From UBA6626 sp963579995 (GTDB lineage: Bacteria; Planctomycetota; Phycisphaerae; Phycisphaerales; Phycisphaeraceae): a stretch of DNA of 64,000 nt. The notes under the pieces are model-generated. The model worked only from the letters and a program-made list of their open reading frames with translations. It did not search any database and was not told the origin of the DNA. The stretch covers positions 6,214 through 70,213 of the forward strand of contig CAUZIY010000001.1 of assembly GCA_963579995.1 (NCBI GenBank), given 5' to 3'. Numbering within the stretch: position 1 is the first letter of the stretch; every line of letters starts with the position of its first letter. The position numbers were made by a program, and so were the translations under genes. Below are positions 7,354 to 16,326 of this stretch, piece by piece.

Positions 7354-10155
7354 CTAGTTTGCCACCACGTTGATCATTTTACCCTTGATTATAATGACCT
7401 TGCGGATCGTTTTGCCTTCAATCGCCCGTTGTACCGAATCGTCGTTCAACGCCTGGTGTTCGACTTCCGATGAATCAGCGTCAACGGGCACCGTCAGTCG
7501 TCCGCGCAGTTTCCCATTTACCTGGATTGGGTATTCGACCGAGTCTTCAACGAGTAGTGATGGGTCGAAAGTGGGCCATGATTGATGGGACAGGGAGCTA
7601 TCGGCACCCAGTCGTTGCCAAATCTCTTCGCAGATATGCGGAGCTTGTGGGCTCAGCAACAGGACGAGTACTTCAGCGACCTCGCGCGGAACCTTGGGGA
7701 GTGATACCAGGGCATTATTTAGTTCAATCATTGCAGCGATGGCAGTATTAAAACTCATCCGGTCCATGTCATCACTGACCTTCTTGATCGTTTGGTGCAG
7801 CAACTTTCGGAGCAGTGGGGTGGCAGGTTCATCGCTGACGGCCAGGCTGCCATCACTGTCAACAAGATTACGCCAAAAGCGTTGAAGAAATCGATGCACG
7901 CCCACGATGTCGTGTGTGTGCCATACCTTGGATTGGTCAACGGGTCCAAGGTACATTTCATACAGTCGCAGCGTGTCGCAACCGTATTGCCTACAGATTT
8001 CGTCTGGCGTTACGGCATTCTTGAGACTCTTCCCCATTTTCCCAAAGTGTCGAACAACTGGTTTATCTTCGTACAGGAAGCCGCCGTCATTTCTCTGCAC
8101 CTTACCTGCTGGCACACGGATGCCTCGCTCATCCTCGTAATAATAGGCTTGGATGTAGCCCTGATTGAACAGGCGCCCAAAAGGTTCAGGTGTGCTGACA
8201 TAATCCAGATCATAGAGTACCTTGTGCCAGAAGCGGGCATAAAGCAGGTGCAAAACGGCATGCTCTGCGCCGCCAACGTACAGATCGACTCCCTGGGGCT
8301 GGGGTGTTCCGTCTGCCGCGTCACGATTCATCCAATACTGCTCTTCCTGCTTACCGACAAAACGTTTTTGATTGCGCGAATTAGTAAACCGCAGGTAGTA
8401 CCAGCATGAGCCGGCCCACTGGGGCATCGTGTTTAGCTCGCGTGAATACAAAATGCCATCAATCTCAACGTGTTTCCATGACCCAGGTGCACGGCCGAGC
8501 GGTGGTTGTGGTGGCGCATTGGGATCGTCACTGGCACTGGGACGAAAATCTTCCATTTCCGGAAGCTCAACGGGCAAATCCGATTCGTCGACTGCCCGGA
8601 TTTGACCCTCAGGGCCATGGAGGATTGGAAACGGCTCACCCCAATAACGCTGCCGGCTAAACAGCCAGTCGCGGAGCTTGTACTGGACTTCCTGCTTGCC
8701 CAGACCATGATCGGTCAGCCACTGAATAATGAGTTTCTTGGCCTGTGGTGTTGGCAGACCATTGAGGCTTACACCGTCGTTGGCACTATTCACACCAACG
8801 CCAGTACCGGAGAAAGCTTCCTGGTCGGTATTGCCCACACCATCGGCGTCGACCACTTTCAGGATTGGCAGGCCAAACGTACATGCAAAGTCATGATCTC
8901 GCTGATCATGTGCGGGTACCGCCATAATTGCACCCGTGCCGTAACCCATCAGGACGTAGTCAGCAATCCAGATCGGAATTTTTTTATTATTGACTGGATT
9001 GAGGGCATAGGCGCCGGTAAACACGCCGGTCTTTTCTCGATCTTCTGCCATTCGATCCAGTTCGGCGCGCTCCAGGGCTCGCTGCTGGCACTCTGCAACC
9101 TCGGGCTGCTGTTCACTCGTGGTGATCAGATCGACCAGGGGGTGCTCCGGTGCGAGCACCATGTATGTGGCACCAAAAAGCGTGTCCGGTCTGGTTGTGA
9201 AGACACGGATTACATCGTCGCTGTTTGCAAGGGAAAAATCGACCATTGCGCCTTGTGATCGGCCGATCCAATTTCGTTGCATCAATTTGATGGGTTCGGG
9301 CCAGTCTACCAACTCCAGATCTTCGAGCAGTCGATCGTTATATGCGGTAATGCGTAGCATCCATTGACGAAGTGGTCGTTGGTAGACAGGGTGGTTGCCG
9401 CGTTCGGACCGTCCTTTATTGGTGACTTCCTCGTTGGCAAGCACTGTGCCCAGCGCCGGACACCAGTTGACCGGGACCTCGGCCATGTAGGCCAGCCGAT
9501 GTTGATCTAGAAATAACTGTTGATCAGCTCCGGTAAGTTCATGCCAATGACGGACACCGATGGGTGCTCCGGCAAGCACATCTAGTGATCGTGCTGGTGA
9601 TTCGATTAATTCACCTTCAGGGCCAATGTAGAATTTGTGTGATTCAAGCTGTTCAACCAAATCATGAACAGGACGAGCCCTGTTTGATGTCGGATCAAAC
9701 CAACTGTTATAGAGTTTCAGGAAAATCCATTGTGTCCACTTGTAATAGTCTGGATCAGTCGTTGCGAAGCTGCGATCCCAATCGTAACTCATGCCCAGCC
9801 GTTCCAATTGGCGGGTCATGTTGGCGCAATTTTGCTCGGTGGTGATCCGTGGGTGTACACCGCATTCAACCGCATATTGCTCTGCGGGCAGGCCAAACGC
9901 GTCATAACCCATCGGGTGGAGCACATTAAATCCCCGCATTCTCTTGTGGCGGGCCACAATATCCGTGGCGATGTAGCCGAGTGGATGGCCAACATGCAGG
10001 CCAACGTCAGATGGGTACGGAAAAAAATCAAGGACATAAAACTTGGGCTGTGATGGATCAAAACCATCGTCATGTGGGTTGGTTGCACGGAAGGTCTTGT
10101 GCTTTTGCCAATAGTCCTGCCATTTTAATTCGATGGCTGCGAAGTCGTAATTCAT
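7354..10155 (-). CDS. leuS: Leucine-tRNA ligase
   Basis: 933 residues from the ATG at 10153-10155; an in-frame TTG two codons upstream is a less likely start. It charges tRNA-Leu. The class I signature appears as HVGH in FPYPSDVGLHVGHP (about residue 50) and as KMGKS in the C-terminal third (GKMGKSLKN). The central CP1 editing domain has the threonine-rich stretch VFTTRPDTLFGATYM. It is about 70 residues longer than E. coli LeuRS because of insertions in the N-terminal and CP1 regions. A small secreted-protein gene ends 13 bases upstream and trpG follows. Confidence 0.97.
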   Translation of the reverse strand: MNYDFAAIELKWQDYWQKHKTFRATNPHDDGFDPSQPKFYVLDFFPYPSDVGLHVGHPLGYIATDIVARHKRMRGFNVLHPMGYDAFGLPAEQYAVECGVHPRITTEQNCANMTRQLERLGMSYDWDRSFATTDPDYYKWTQWIFLKLYNSWFDPTSNRARPVHDLVEQLESHKFYIGPEGELIESPARSLDVLAGAPIGVRHWHELTGADQQLFLDQHRLAYMAEVPVNWCPALGTVLANEEVTNKGRSERGNHPVYQRPLRQWMLRITAYNDRLLEDLELVDWPEPIKLMQRNWIGRSQGAMVDFSLANSDDVIRVFTTRPDTLFGATYMVLAPEHPLVDLITTSEQQPEVAECQQRALERAELDRMAEDREKTGVFTGAYALNPVNNKKIPIWIADYVLMGYGTGAIMAVPAHDQRDHDFACTFGLPILKVVDADGVGNTDQEAFSGTGVGVNSANDGVSLNGLPTPQAKKLIIQWLTDHGLGKQEVQYKLRDWLFSRQRYWGEPFPILHGPEGQIRAVDESDLPVELPEMEDFRPSASDDPNAPPQPPLGRAPGSWKHVEIDGILYSRELNTMPQWAGSCWYYLRFTNSRNQKRFVGKQEEQYWMNRDAADGTPQPQGVDLYVGGAEHAVLHLLYARFWHKVLYDLDYVSTPEPFGRLFNQGYIQAYYYEDERGIRVPAGKVQRNDGGFLYEDKPVVRHFGKMGKSLKNAVTPDEICRQYGCDTLRLYEMYLGPVDQSKVWHTHDIVGVHRFLQRFWRNLVDSDGSLAVSDEPATPLLRKLLHQTIKKVSDDMDRMSFNTAIAAMIELNNALVSLPKVPREVAEVLVLLLSPQAPHICEEIWQRLGADSSLSHQSWPTFDPSLLVEDSVEYPIQVNGKLRGRLTVPVDADSSEVEHQALNDDSVQRAIEGKTIRKVIIIKGKMINVVAN

Positions 10156-10167
10156 GATCAATTTTGA

Positions 10168-10638
10168 CTAGAAAGTAAACATCAAACCTATGTAACCTGT
10201 TGCACCGTCCTGGCCTGAATTTTCATCATGGCTGGTGATGTCTACATTGTAGTTTGAAACGATGCGACCACCGATTAGTAATATCGTTGCATTGGCTGGA
10301 TCCAAGGCGACTTCATGCCCGGACCGAGGCGGCAAGCTGAAACCTAGATCATCATAAGGAAAGGCCATGACGGTTTGCTGAATCCCAGGTTTCCTGCAAA
10401 CCTCCTGGAGATTTTGCGGGCGTGGTTCAGGTCTTGCGGATCTGGACGTTTTAAGGCTTTTGGAGCTTAGGCAACACCGATTACCAGGATCTGGCCAGAT
10501 GGGGCGGCCAAGGACAGCCAGATGACTGTTTGCCGCCATTGGCAGTGACACCCCGCCAGGCACTGGCATACATTCTCCTTTGGTGGGGGCCATGAAAAGA
10601 TGTAGGCCGAGGATACAGCAGGCAAGTAGCTTTGGCAT
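10168..10638 (-). CDS. Small secreted protein of unknown function
   Basis: 156 residues from the start chosen here; an in-frame ATG at 10686 would add 16 residues. From 10638 the protein opens with a plausible signal peptide (MPKLLACCILGLHLFMAP). It ends in GYIGLMFTF, an aromatic last residue as often found in outer-membrane or cell-surface proteins. The middle is rich in Cys, Pro and Arg. It has no domain I recognise. It ends 13 bases before leuS on the same strand, and dnaB diverges from it. No good ribosome-binding site was seen, so coding status is only moderately supported. Confidence 0.4.
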   Translation of the reverse strand: MPKLLACCILGLHLFMAPTKGECMPVPGGVSLPMAANSHLAVLGRPIWPDPGNRCCLSSKSLKTSRSARPEPRPQNLQEVCRKPGIQQTVMAFPYDDLGFSLPPRSGHEVALDPANATILLIGGRIVSNYNVDITSHDENSGQDGATGYIGLMFTF

Positions 10639-10793
10639 TGCAGGTATTTGGTTAGTCTCGAATTTGAAAACGGTAGTGGTCGGCATCCTATTTTACAACA
10701 TATGGTGCCTGCAAGTGATTGCCGCGGTGGGACTGTAGTTATCGACACTTTTTCCACCTGGACTGGCCGCCGCAGCTATAGATTGGCAAAGCG

Positions 10794-12233
10794 ATGCATT
10801 TGGCGACAATAGACCCCGTGACAACCTCCATCGAAGCACGTCCTGGTTTTGCGACTCAGCGGATTGATCTGCCTAAGCTATTTGAAAAGCTGCCGCCAGC
10901 AGCGGTCGAGGCGGAAATGGCGCTGCTTGGGTCGATGATCCTTGATCAACAGGTCATAGGCGATGTATTGCAGTTGATCAATGGCGCTAATGACTTTTCT
11001 GTAGGGAAGCACCAGGCACTGTATCAATCTTTGGTCGATCTATATGACCAGAATCAATCGGTTGATATGGTGCAGATCAAGCAGTGGCTCACCGATCGTG
11101 GCGTGTTAGAGCAGGCGGGCGGGTTGTCGTATTTAATTGAGATCGTTGAATCAGTCCCCCACGCTGCGGGCGCCCAATATTATGCAAAGATTGTTCGTGA
11201 TAAATCACTTATCCGACATCTAATTGAAGTGGCGGGGCAGATTCTTCATGATGCGCATACAAGTGCTGACACGGCGGACGAAGTTTTGGACGCGTCCGAG
11301 AAGGCGATCTTCATGTTGCGTGAAGCACAAAGTGCCCAGGATGCCGCCAAGCTCGATGAGTTGCTGCAGGAACTATACGCGCAACTGGAAGCTCGAGAGG
11401 GAGAATATCTGACCGGTTTGGATACGGGATTCGCCCAGCTTAACGAGTTAACCAGTGGACTACAGAAAAGCGAGATGATTATTGTTGCCGGTCGACCGAG
11501 CATGGGAAAGACGGCATTTGCACTCAATTTAGCTGAGCATATCAGTGTGACCATGAGACAACCGGTTGTATTCTATAGCTTGGAGATGAGCAAGCAGCAG
11601 CTTGCTCAGAGACTGCTTTGCTCCCGAAGTGGTGTTGACTCTCAGAAACTACGGAGAAATATGCTAGACAGCAATGAATTTGATTTATTGCACAAAACCA
11701 TGGATCAGGTTCGTGAATCACCACTTTACATTGATGACACGCCCGGACTGTCGCTCATGGTTTTACGGGCCAAAGCGAGGCGCATGGTGTCGCAACATCA
11801 GGTCAAGGCTGTTTTCGTGGACTATATGCAACTGATGAGTGCGCCGGGAAGTGAATCACGGCAGCAAGAGGTTTCCCTGATTTCTCGCGGCATCAAATCA
11901 TTGGCACGGGAACTTAATGTGCCGATCATTTGTATGAGTCAGTTAAATCGATCACCTGAGGGGCGTGAAGATCACCGACCTCGCATGAGTGATCTGCGTG
12001 AGTCAGGTTCAATTGAACAGGATGCCGACGTGGTGATGATGCTGCACCGTGAAGAATATTATCACACGGATCCTGAATGGGCGGATGATAATGCAGACAA
12101 GTTAGGTGTGGCGGAATTAATCTTGACCAAGCAACGTAACGGTCCGACTGGGACGGTTGGGCTTCAGTTTAATGCCGACACGACACGATTTAATAATCTT
12201 ACGCGGTTGGGGGGCAGTGATCCTCCATTTTAA
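10794..12233 (+). CDS. dnaB: Replicative DNA helicase DnaB
   Basis: 479 residues. The hexameric helicase unwinds DNA at the replication fork. The N-terminal primase-interacting domain starts near residue 35 with LPPAAVEAEMALLGSMILD. The RecA-like domain has Walker A in AGRPSMGKTAFALNLA, Walker B in VFVDYMQLM, and the C-terminal LRESGSIEQDADVVMMLHR typical of DnaB. Length is normal. The phosphatase gene that follows starts 8 bases after the stop, so they are probably one transcript. No intein is present in the RecA domain. Confidence 0.96.
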   Translation: MHLATIDPVTTSIEARPGFATQRIDLPKLFEKLPPAAVEAEMALLGSMILDQQVIGDVLQLINGANDFSVGKHQALYQSLVDLYDQNQSVDMVQIKQWLTDRGVLEQAGGLSYLIEIVESVPHAAGAQYYAKIVRDKSLIRHLIEVAGQILHDAHTSADTADEVLDASEKAIFMLREAQSAQDAAKLDELLQELYAQLEAREGEYLTGLDTGFAQLNELTSGLQKSEMIIVAGRPSMGKTAFALNLAEHISVTMRQPVVFYSLEMSKQQLAQRLLCSRSGVDSQKLRRNMLDSNEFDLLHKTMDQVRESPLYIDDTPGLSLMVLRAKARRMVSQHQVKAVFVDYMQLMSAPGSESRQQEVSLISRGIKSLARELNVPIICMSQLNRSPEGREDHRPRMSDLRESGSIEQDADVVMMLHREEYYHTDPEWADDNADKLGVAELILTKQRNGPTGTVGLQFNADTTRFNNLTRLGGSDPPF

Positions 12234-12241
12234 GTGAAATC

Positions 12242-13234
12242 ATGAATGTACATTGGTCCAAGGAACGTCAAGTCGCAATCGACGCGGTTCGTGCCGCCGC
12301 CAGGGTATGCACGGCTATTCAGGGCCACTTGATTGATGCCCAGGTAATCGAGAAAAAGGATCGCAGCCCTGTAACCGTTGCTGATTTCGCATCGCAAGCA
12401 GTTGTCTGCGGGATTCTTGGCGCCGCGTTGCCTCATGATGCCATTATTGGTGAAGAACAGGCAGATGTTCTTCGCCAAGATGGGCAAGATGCAGTCCGCC
12501 AGGCAGTGGTTGAGCATGCCGGCACAGGGCTGAATCGTACAGATCTTATGGCGACGGACGTTTTGGACCTGATCGATCGTGGTGCCCAAAGCGAAGCAAG
12601 TGGTTCTCGCTATTGGACCCTAGACCCAATCGACGGCACCAAGGGTTTTCTGCGTCAAGAGCAATACGCAGTGGCATTAGCGCTTCTTGAAGACAATGAA
12701 GTTGTGCTTGGTGTGCTGGGATGTCCCAACCTCAGTTTGGGTGGAATGTCAGAAGGTACATTGATGGTTGCAGTCAAGGGGCAGGGGACCACGCTGATGT
12801 CTTTGGGCGATTCGAGCCAGGGTCGACCCGTTGCAGTCAGTTCATTGGGCGGTCCCAGTGAAGCTAGATTTTGTGAATCGGTCGAATCGGCACATTCGAG
12901 CCATGGTACAGCGGCACAGATCGCCGAAATCTTGGGCATCACCAGGGAGCCGGTGCGAATGGATAGCCAGGCAAAATATGCGTCAGTGGCTAACGGTGAG
13001 TCACAGATATATATGAGGCTACCAACCCGGGCGGATTATCGGGAATGTATTTGGGACCATGCTGCCGGCGCATTGGTAGTTGTTGAGGCAGGTGGCTGTG
13101 TAACGGACATACGTGGCCGTTCACTGGACTTCTCCCAGGGACGACGTCTGGAATCGAATGAGGGTATTGTGGCGTCCAATGGTTCGCTGCATGAAGCAGT
13201 CATTGATGCCATCCGGCAAACGATCAATTCCTAA
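12242..13234 (+). CDS. 3'(2'),5'-bisphosphate nucleotidase / inositol monophosphatase family (HAL2/CysQ-like)
   Basis: 330 residues. The family removes the 3'-phosphate from PAP/PAPS, a by-product of sulfate assimilation and acyl-carrier transfer, using Mg2+ and Li+-sensitive chemistry. The metal-binding motifs are visible: GEEQ near residue 75, the hallmark WTLDPIDGTKGFLR near residue 125, and WDHAAGALVVVEAGG near residue 265. The length and the DPIDGTKGF form fit the eukaryote-like HAL2 branch better than the shorter E. coli CysQ. It follows dnaB closely, and the terminator at 13264-13292 ends the unit. Confidence 0.87.
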   Translation: MNVHWSKERQVAIDAVRAAARVCTAIQGHLIDAQVIEKKDRSPVTVADFASQAVVCGILGAALPHDAIIGEEQADVLRQDGQDAVRQAVVEHAGTGLNRTDLMATDVLDLIDRGAQSEASGSRYWTLDPIDGTKGFLRQEQYAVALALLEDNEVVLGVLGCPNLSLGGMSEGTLMVAVKGQGTTLMSLGDSSQGRPVAVSSLGGPSEARFCESVESAHSSHGTAAQIAEILGITREPVRMDSQAKYASVANGESQIYMRLPTRADYRECIWDHAAGALVVVEAGGCVTDIRGRSLDFSQGRRLESNEGIVASNGSLHEAVIDAIRQTINS

Positions 13235-13263
13235 CCCACGGTTACAGAAACAATGAATAAAAA

Positions 13264-13292
13264 AAGGCCGGTCCTTTGAGAGGACCGGCCTT
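13264..13292. terminator. Bidirectional rho-independent terminator
   Basis: A perfect 12-bp stem (13264-13275 with 13281-13292) encloses the five-base loop TTGAG. On the minus strand it is followed by a T-run, the complement of the A-run at 13258-13265, so it should end porin transcripts. It also lies 30 bases after the plus-strand phosphatase gene and could serve both convergent units. Confidence 0.85.
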
Positions 13293-13345
13293 ATGAATTT
13301 CGCTCCCTCGGCCACCATGCGGTGACAAGGGGTTTAATTCAAATC

Positions 13346-14674
13346 TTAGAACATCAACTGGAGCTGGCTGCGAATCACGACTTGGTCATCGTCATTTGCG
13401 CCGGTCGCTCTGATGCCAATGTTCTCAGCTGCCGTTGGGATCGTATCAGACGTCCAAACGACATCCACGCTGAGCTTGGCGGCGTGGTTGCTGAAGTATC
13501 GATTGACACCGACGGTCAGAATCTCAACATCGTCTGCGGCGCCATCGAAGTCGACATGTTCCCAACGTACGTAGGGCTCCATGCCGCTGTTTGAGCAGTT
13601 GTAGCCTGCTTGGGCAACAATACCATAGGTATCAGCGTCAGCGCCTGCTTCGGGGTCAGTGTTGAGCCCAGTAATCGCTGCGGACAAGTTCCAGCCGTTG
13701 TTCTCTAGTGCGGCGTCAACTGTCCAGCCCGTGGCGTTATCATTGGCGGCTGCATCGCCGGTTTCACCGACTTCGTGATGAACAGCAACACCTAAGAACA
13801 GTGCCTGATCTTCGCCACTCCAGGCGCTATAGTCAGACCACTGGTCCCAGCTGCCAGCCAGTTTCAAGTCCACTCTTGCGGTAATTGCAATATCAGTGGC
13901 ATCACCGGAGAATCCCGCACCAGCGGTTTCACCAGAGCCAGCACCGTCATTGAGTGAAAGGCGGACCAGCATGTCGTCGCTGGCGTCCCAGGTCACACCA
14001 ACGCCTTGTACGACACCAGTAGTGAAAAGCTCATTAACGTAGGAGCGATCTACTGCGAGTTGATGCGTTGGTTCAATCATTTCCTCACGCATGAACGGGG
14101 CTTTGCTTTCGCCACCCGAGATGGTGACACCGTCCATCCATTCGTAGGAAATCGACAGTTCATCGGCTGAAACATTGTTATTACCTGGATTCACAGACAG
14201 TGAAACTAGGTAGCCCAGCCGTGGGTCAGCAATATGACCCGAAGCGATGATCTTGGCCCGGGGAAACTCAAAGCCACGTTCGGCGCCATCAATGCCAGCT
14301 CCGTCATCTATGGAGTTGTTGACATGTCGCATCTGGATATAACCACGCAGATTCAACAGGAAGCTGCCGTCCTCGCTGGAGAGGAAGAAACCACTTCCGT
14401 TATGACCTGCTGTCATGTGGCTTTCCAGTAAGCTGGCACGCATATCGGCGTCTTGTAACACCTCGCGAACCATCCCCTTGAATTCCTCTGCCCGTCGCTG
14501 GCTGAGCCACGCATCATTTTGCTGCGCTTCAAGCTCGGCTAGCCGACCTCTGAGTTCTGCGACCTCTGAGCGTAACGCTGAGGAATCACCCACCAACGCT
14601 TCTGCCCAAGCCGATACGCCGGTGGCAGAGATCACCAGCACGACCAAAAGGCCAATCATATAGTTGCTTCTCAT
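13346..14674 (-). CDS. Outer-membrane porin, OprP/OprO-like
   Basis: 442 residues. The protein has a signal peptide (residues 1-25, ending near GVSAWAEA), then a short coiled coil (residues 33-55, SEVAELRGRLAELEAQ), then a beta-barrel that ends in the outer-membrane signature ...QLQLMF with terminal Phe. Domain character (FFLSSEDGSFLLNLRGYIQMR, GFEFPRAKI split across strands) resembles the phosphate-selective porin O/P family, though selectivity cannot be read from sequence. A strong AAGGAGAG lies 8 bases before the ATG. Two tandem hairpins lie 90-135 bases upstream in the likely 5' UTR. Confidence 0.85.
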   Translation of the reverse strand: MRSNYMIGLLVVLVISATGVSAWAEALVGDSSALRSEVAELRGRLAELEAQQNDAWLSQRRAEEFKGMVREVLQDADMRASLLESHMTAGHNGSGFFLSSEDGSFLLNLRGYIQMRHVNNSIDDGAGIDGAERGFEFPRAKIIASGHIADPRLGYLVSLSVNPGNNNVSADELSISYEWMDGVTISGGESKAPFMREEMIEPTHQLAVDRSYVNELFTTGVVQGVGVTWDASDDMLVRLSLNDGAGSGETAGAGFSGDATDIAITARVDLKLAGSWDQWSDYSAWSGEDQALFLGVAVHHEVGETGDAAANDNATGWTVDAALENNGWNLSAAITGLNTDPEAGADADTYGIVAQAGYNCSNSGMEPYVRWEHVDFDGAADDVEILTVGVNRYFSNHAAKLSVDVVWTSDTIPTAAENIGIRATGANDDDQVVIRSQLQLMF

Positions 14675-14761
14675 GGAACGTCTCTCCTTTCAGATACAGT
14701 AAATAAGAAGCCGTTTGCGTGACCTCTGGACTCATTTGCCCGATTGGCCCGCAGCCGATGT

Positions 14762-14810
14762 ATCTTGACCCACACAGTCAAGATCGAAACGGCGTCAACG
14801 TGACGCCGTT
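14762..14810 (-). promoter_or_regulatory. Two tandem perfect hairpins upstream of the porin gene
   Basis: One stem pairs 14762-14769 with 14777-14784 (8 bp, 7-base loop). The second pairs 14788-14797 with 14801-14810 (10 bp, 3-base loop). They lie 88-136 bases before the porin start codon and no T-run follows them in either direction. On the mRNA they may stabilise the message, as 5' stem-loops do for ompA, or act in regulation. Confidence 0.5.
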
Positions 14811-16326
14811 GGTCACTCCTAATTGAGTGTTTTTATTCATATCACTTCCGCTTTGCCCATCCTTGAACTAGCGGTGACGGAAAACACCCTGGTCAAATTC
14901 GCGTCCGATTGAAAATTAGTAGCCCTGAATGTCGAAATTCTATCATTCGTCTTAACACGGGCCACAATCTATCAAAATGCCGCAGTGAATCCAAATCAAG
15001 GCGGGCGATTATTGGGATTGTGGAATGATTCGTCAAGTAATACCCATGGAAATCTTGGCAATCCGAACGGCTTCTTGGTTATGAAGTCCCCTGTTACCTT
15101 TAATAATATAGATACGGTCTTGACATTATGTTCAGAGATTGCCGTATTGTTGTTAAATATCTGTTTATTATGACTTTGAAATTACAAATCAGTTTGGGAT
15201 GCTATCTGATGCGTTTTTTGAATCAATCTGCTATGGATCTTGTATGTTGGCCAGGGCTGGCTATTATTTTATCCCGGCTATTGGTTGTTAAGGCGGTCCT
15301 TGGTGGCGGCCACCAATGTTACCGTATCTGGGTTATTTTCACGGCAATACGGTGATACGTATTGCCTGGCATTCCGTTGCAATCCTGTATCGTCCGGGGG
15401 TTAACACACTTGCCACATTTTTTTTTACTAAGTAAATAACTTCGAGATATGGAATTATTGGACGTAACAAGCCAGGATGAAGGTTTGGTCACGGTATTAT
15501 GAGCCAGGTTCCCTAGCGGCGGTCCACGGTGACATGAGGTTTACGCACGGTATGAGCTTCAAGTTTATGCAGTCCGTAAACCAATGAAGGTGGTATGCCG
15601 CACCACGCCGCAAATCGGGGGGATATTTGGCCGGGCTAAGCCGTCATGAGGCGGTCTGGTGAGGCTGAACCTATTTCTACGCCGGTCTTTAAAATCCAAG
15701 GTATATCGATGGTGGTGGGGAGCAAATGATCCGGTAATGACACGTTAGCTGAGTTCGTGGGTTGTCCTAAGCGGGGAGATGTCCACCCCGGTGGGTTCTA
15801 TTATCGGGATTATGAGCCAGTAATGTCCCTGAGCCTACACTATTAAAGAGGAACAATTAAGGAAGGGCGCGGAAGTTCAGCCAGTGGTTGGATTTTCATC
15901 TGAGCTGGTTTCAAACTGGTTGCAGTCCGACATTCCATGGTCCAAACCATGGCCAAGCCCCGTTGCTGGATCATCAAAGCAAGTAACCGCCGGATCTGAA
16001 AAACCATTGTTTCTTGTCCTGGCTCCACGGGGTGGGTTACAGTTGCTGTAGATGACAAATGGGGACTCGCATACCAAGTTTCAACAAAGATTCATTCATA
16101 TTTTACGATCAACCGGCTGTAACTTTGCATCAGGCTTGTAGGGCCCGGCCCCTTCCTGTTAGATGGACGCAGGGCATGTCGTTCCGCATTCTTGATTTGG
16201 TAACCGGCATACCCCGGTGGCTTTGGTGCAATTGCCTGGTGCCACAATCACGATTCCACGGGATCCGATGCTTATGCTGTTTTTAAGGCATTGCTTCGAT
16301 TCGGAGGATGCTTAAAATATGTCCCC
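14811..16326. other. Long intergenic region with no convincing gene
   Basis: About 1.5 kb between the porin and nuoD. Short reading frames exist on both strands (for example near 14985-15355 and 15843-16286), but none has a ribosome-binding site, signal peptide or recognisable motif. TTGACA at 15120-15125 has a poor -10 partner (TATTGT, 19 bases on). Inverted repeats cluster at 15299-15368 (ACCGTAT/ATACGGT, AATACG/CGTATT, TTGGTG/CACCAA), followed by a nine-T run near 15418-15426. I found none of the signatures of tmRNA, RNase P RNA, SRP RNA or 6S RNA. Confidence 0.5.

Noticed and set aside
7792..9258. Long plus-strand reading frames (205 and 250 codons) opposite leuS
   Set aside because: They lie fully antisense to a strongly conserved leuS and have no domain, signal or ribosome-binding site; they are frame shadows.
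15120..15145. TTGACA followed by TATTGT as a promoter
   Set aside because: Spacing is 19 bases and the -10 is weak; a perfect -35 hexamer alone occurs by chance in AT-rich sequence.
14985..15355. Short plus-strand reading frames in the gap after the porin
   Set aside because: No ribosome-binding site or recognisable product; composition is not protein-like.
15843..16286. Short frames on both strands before nuoD
   Set aside because: No conserved motif; the antisense and sense frames cannot both be real and neither has a start signal.
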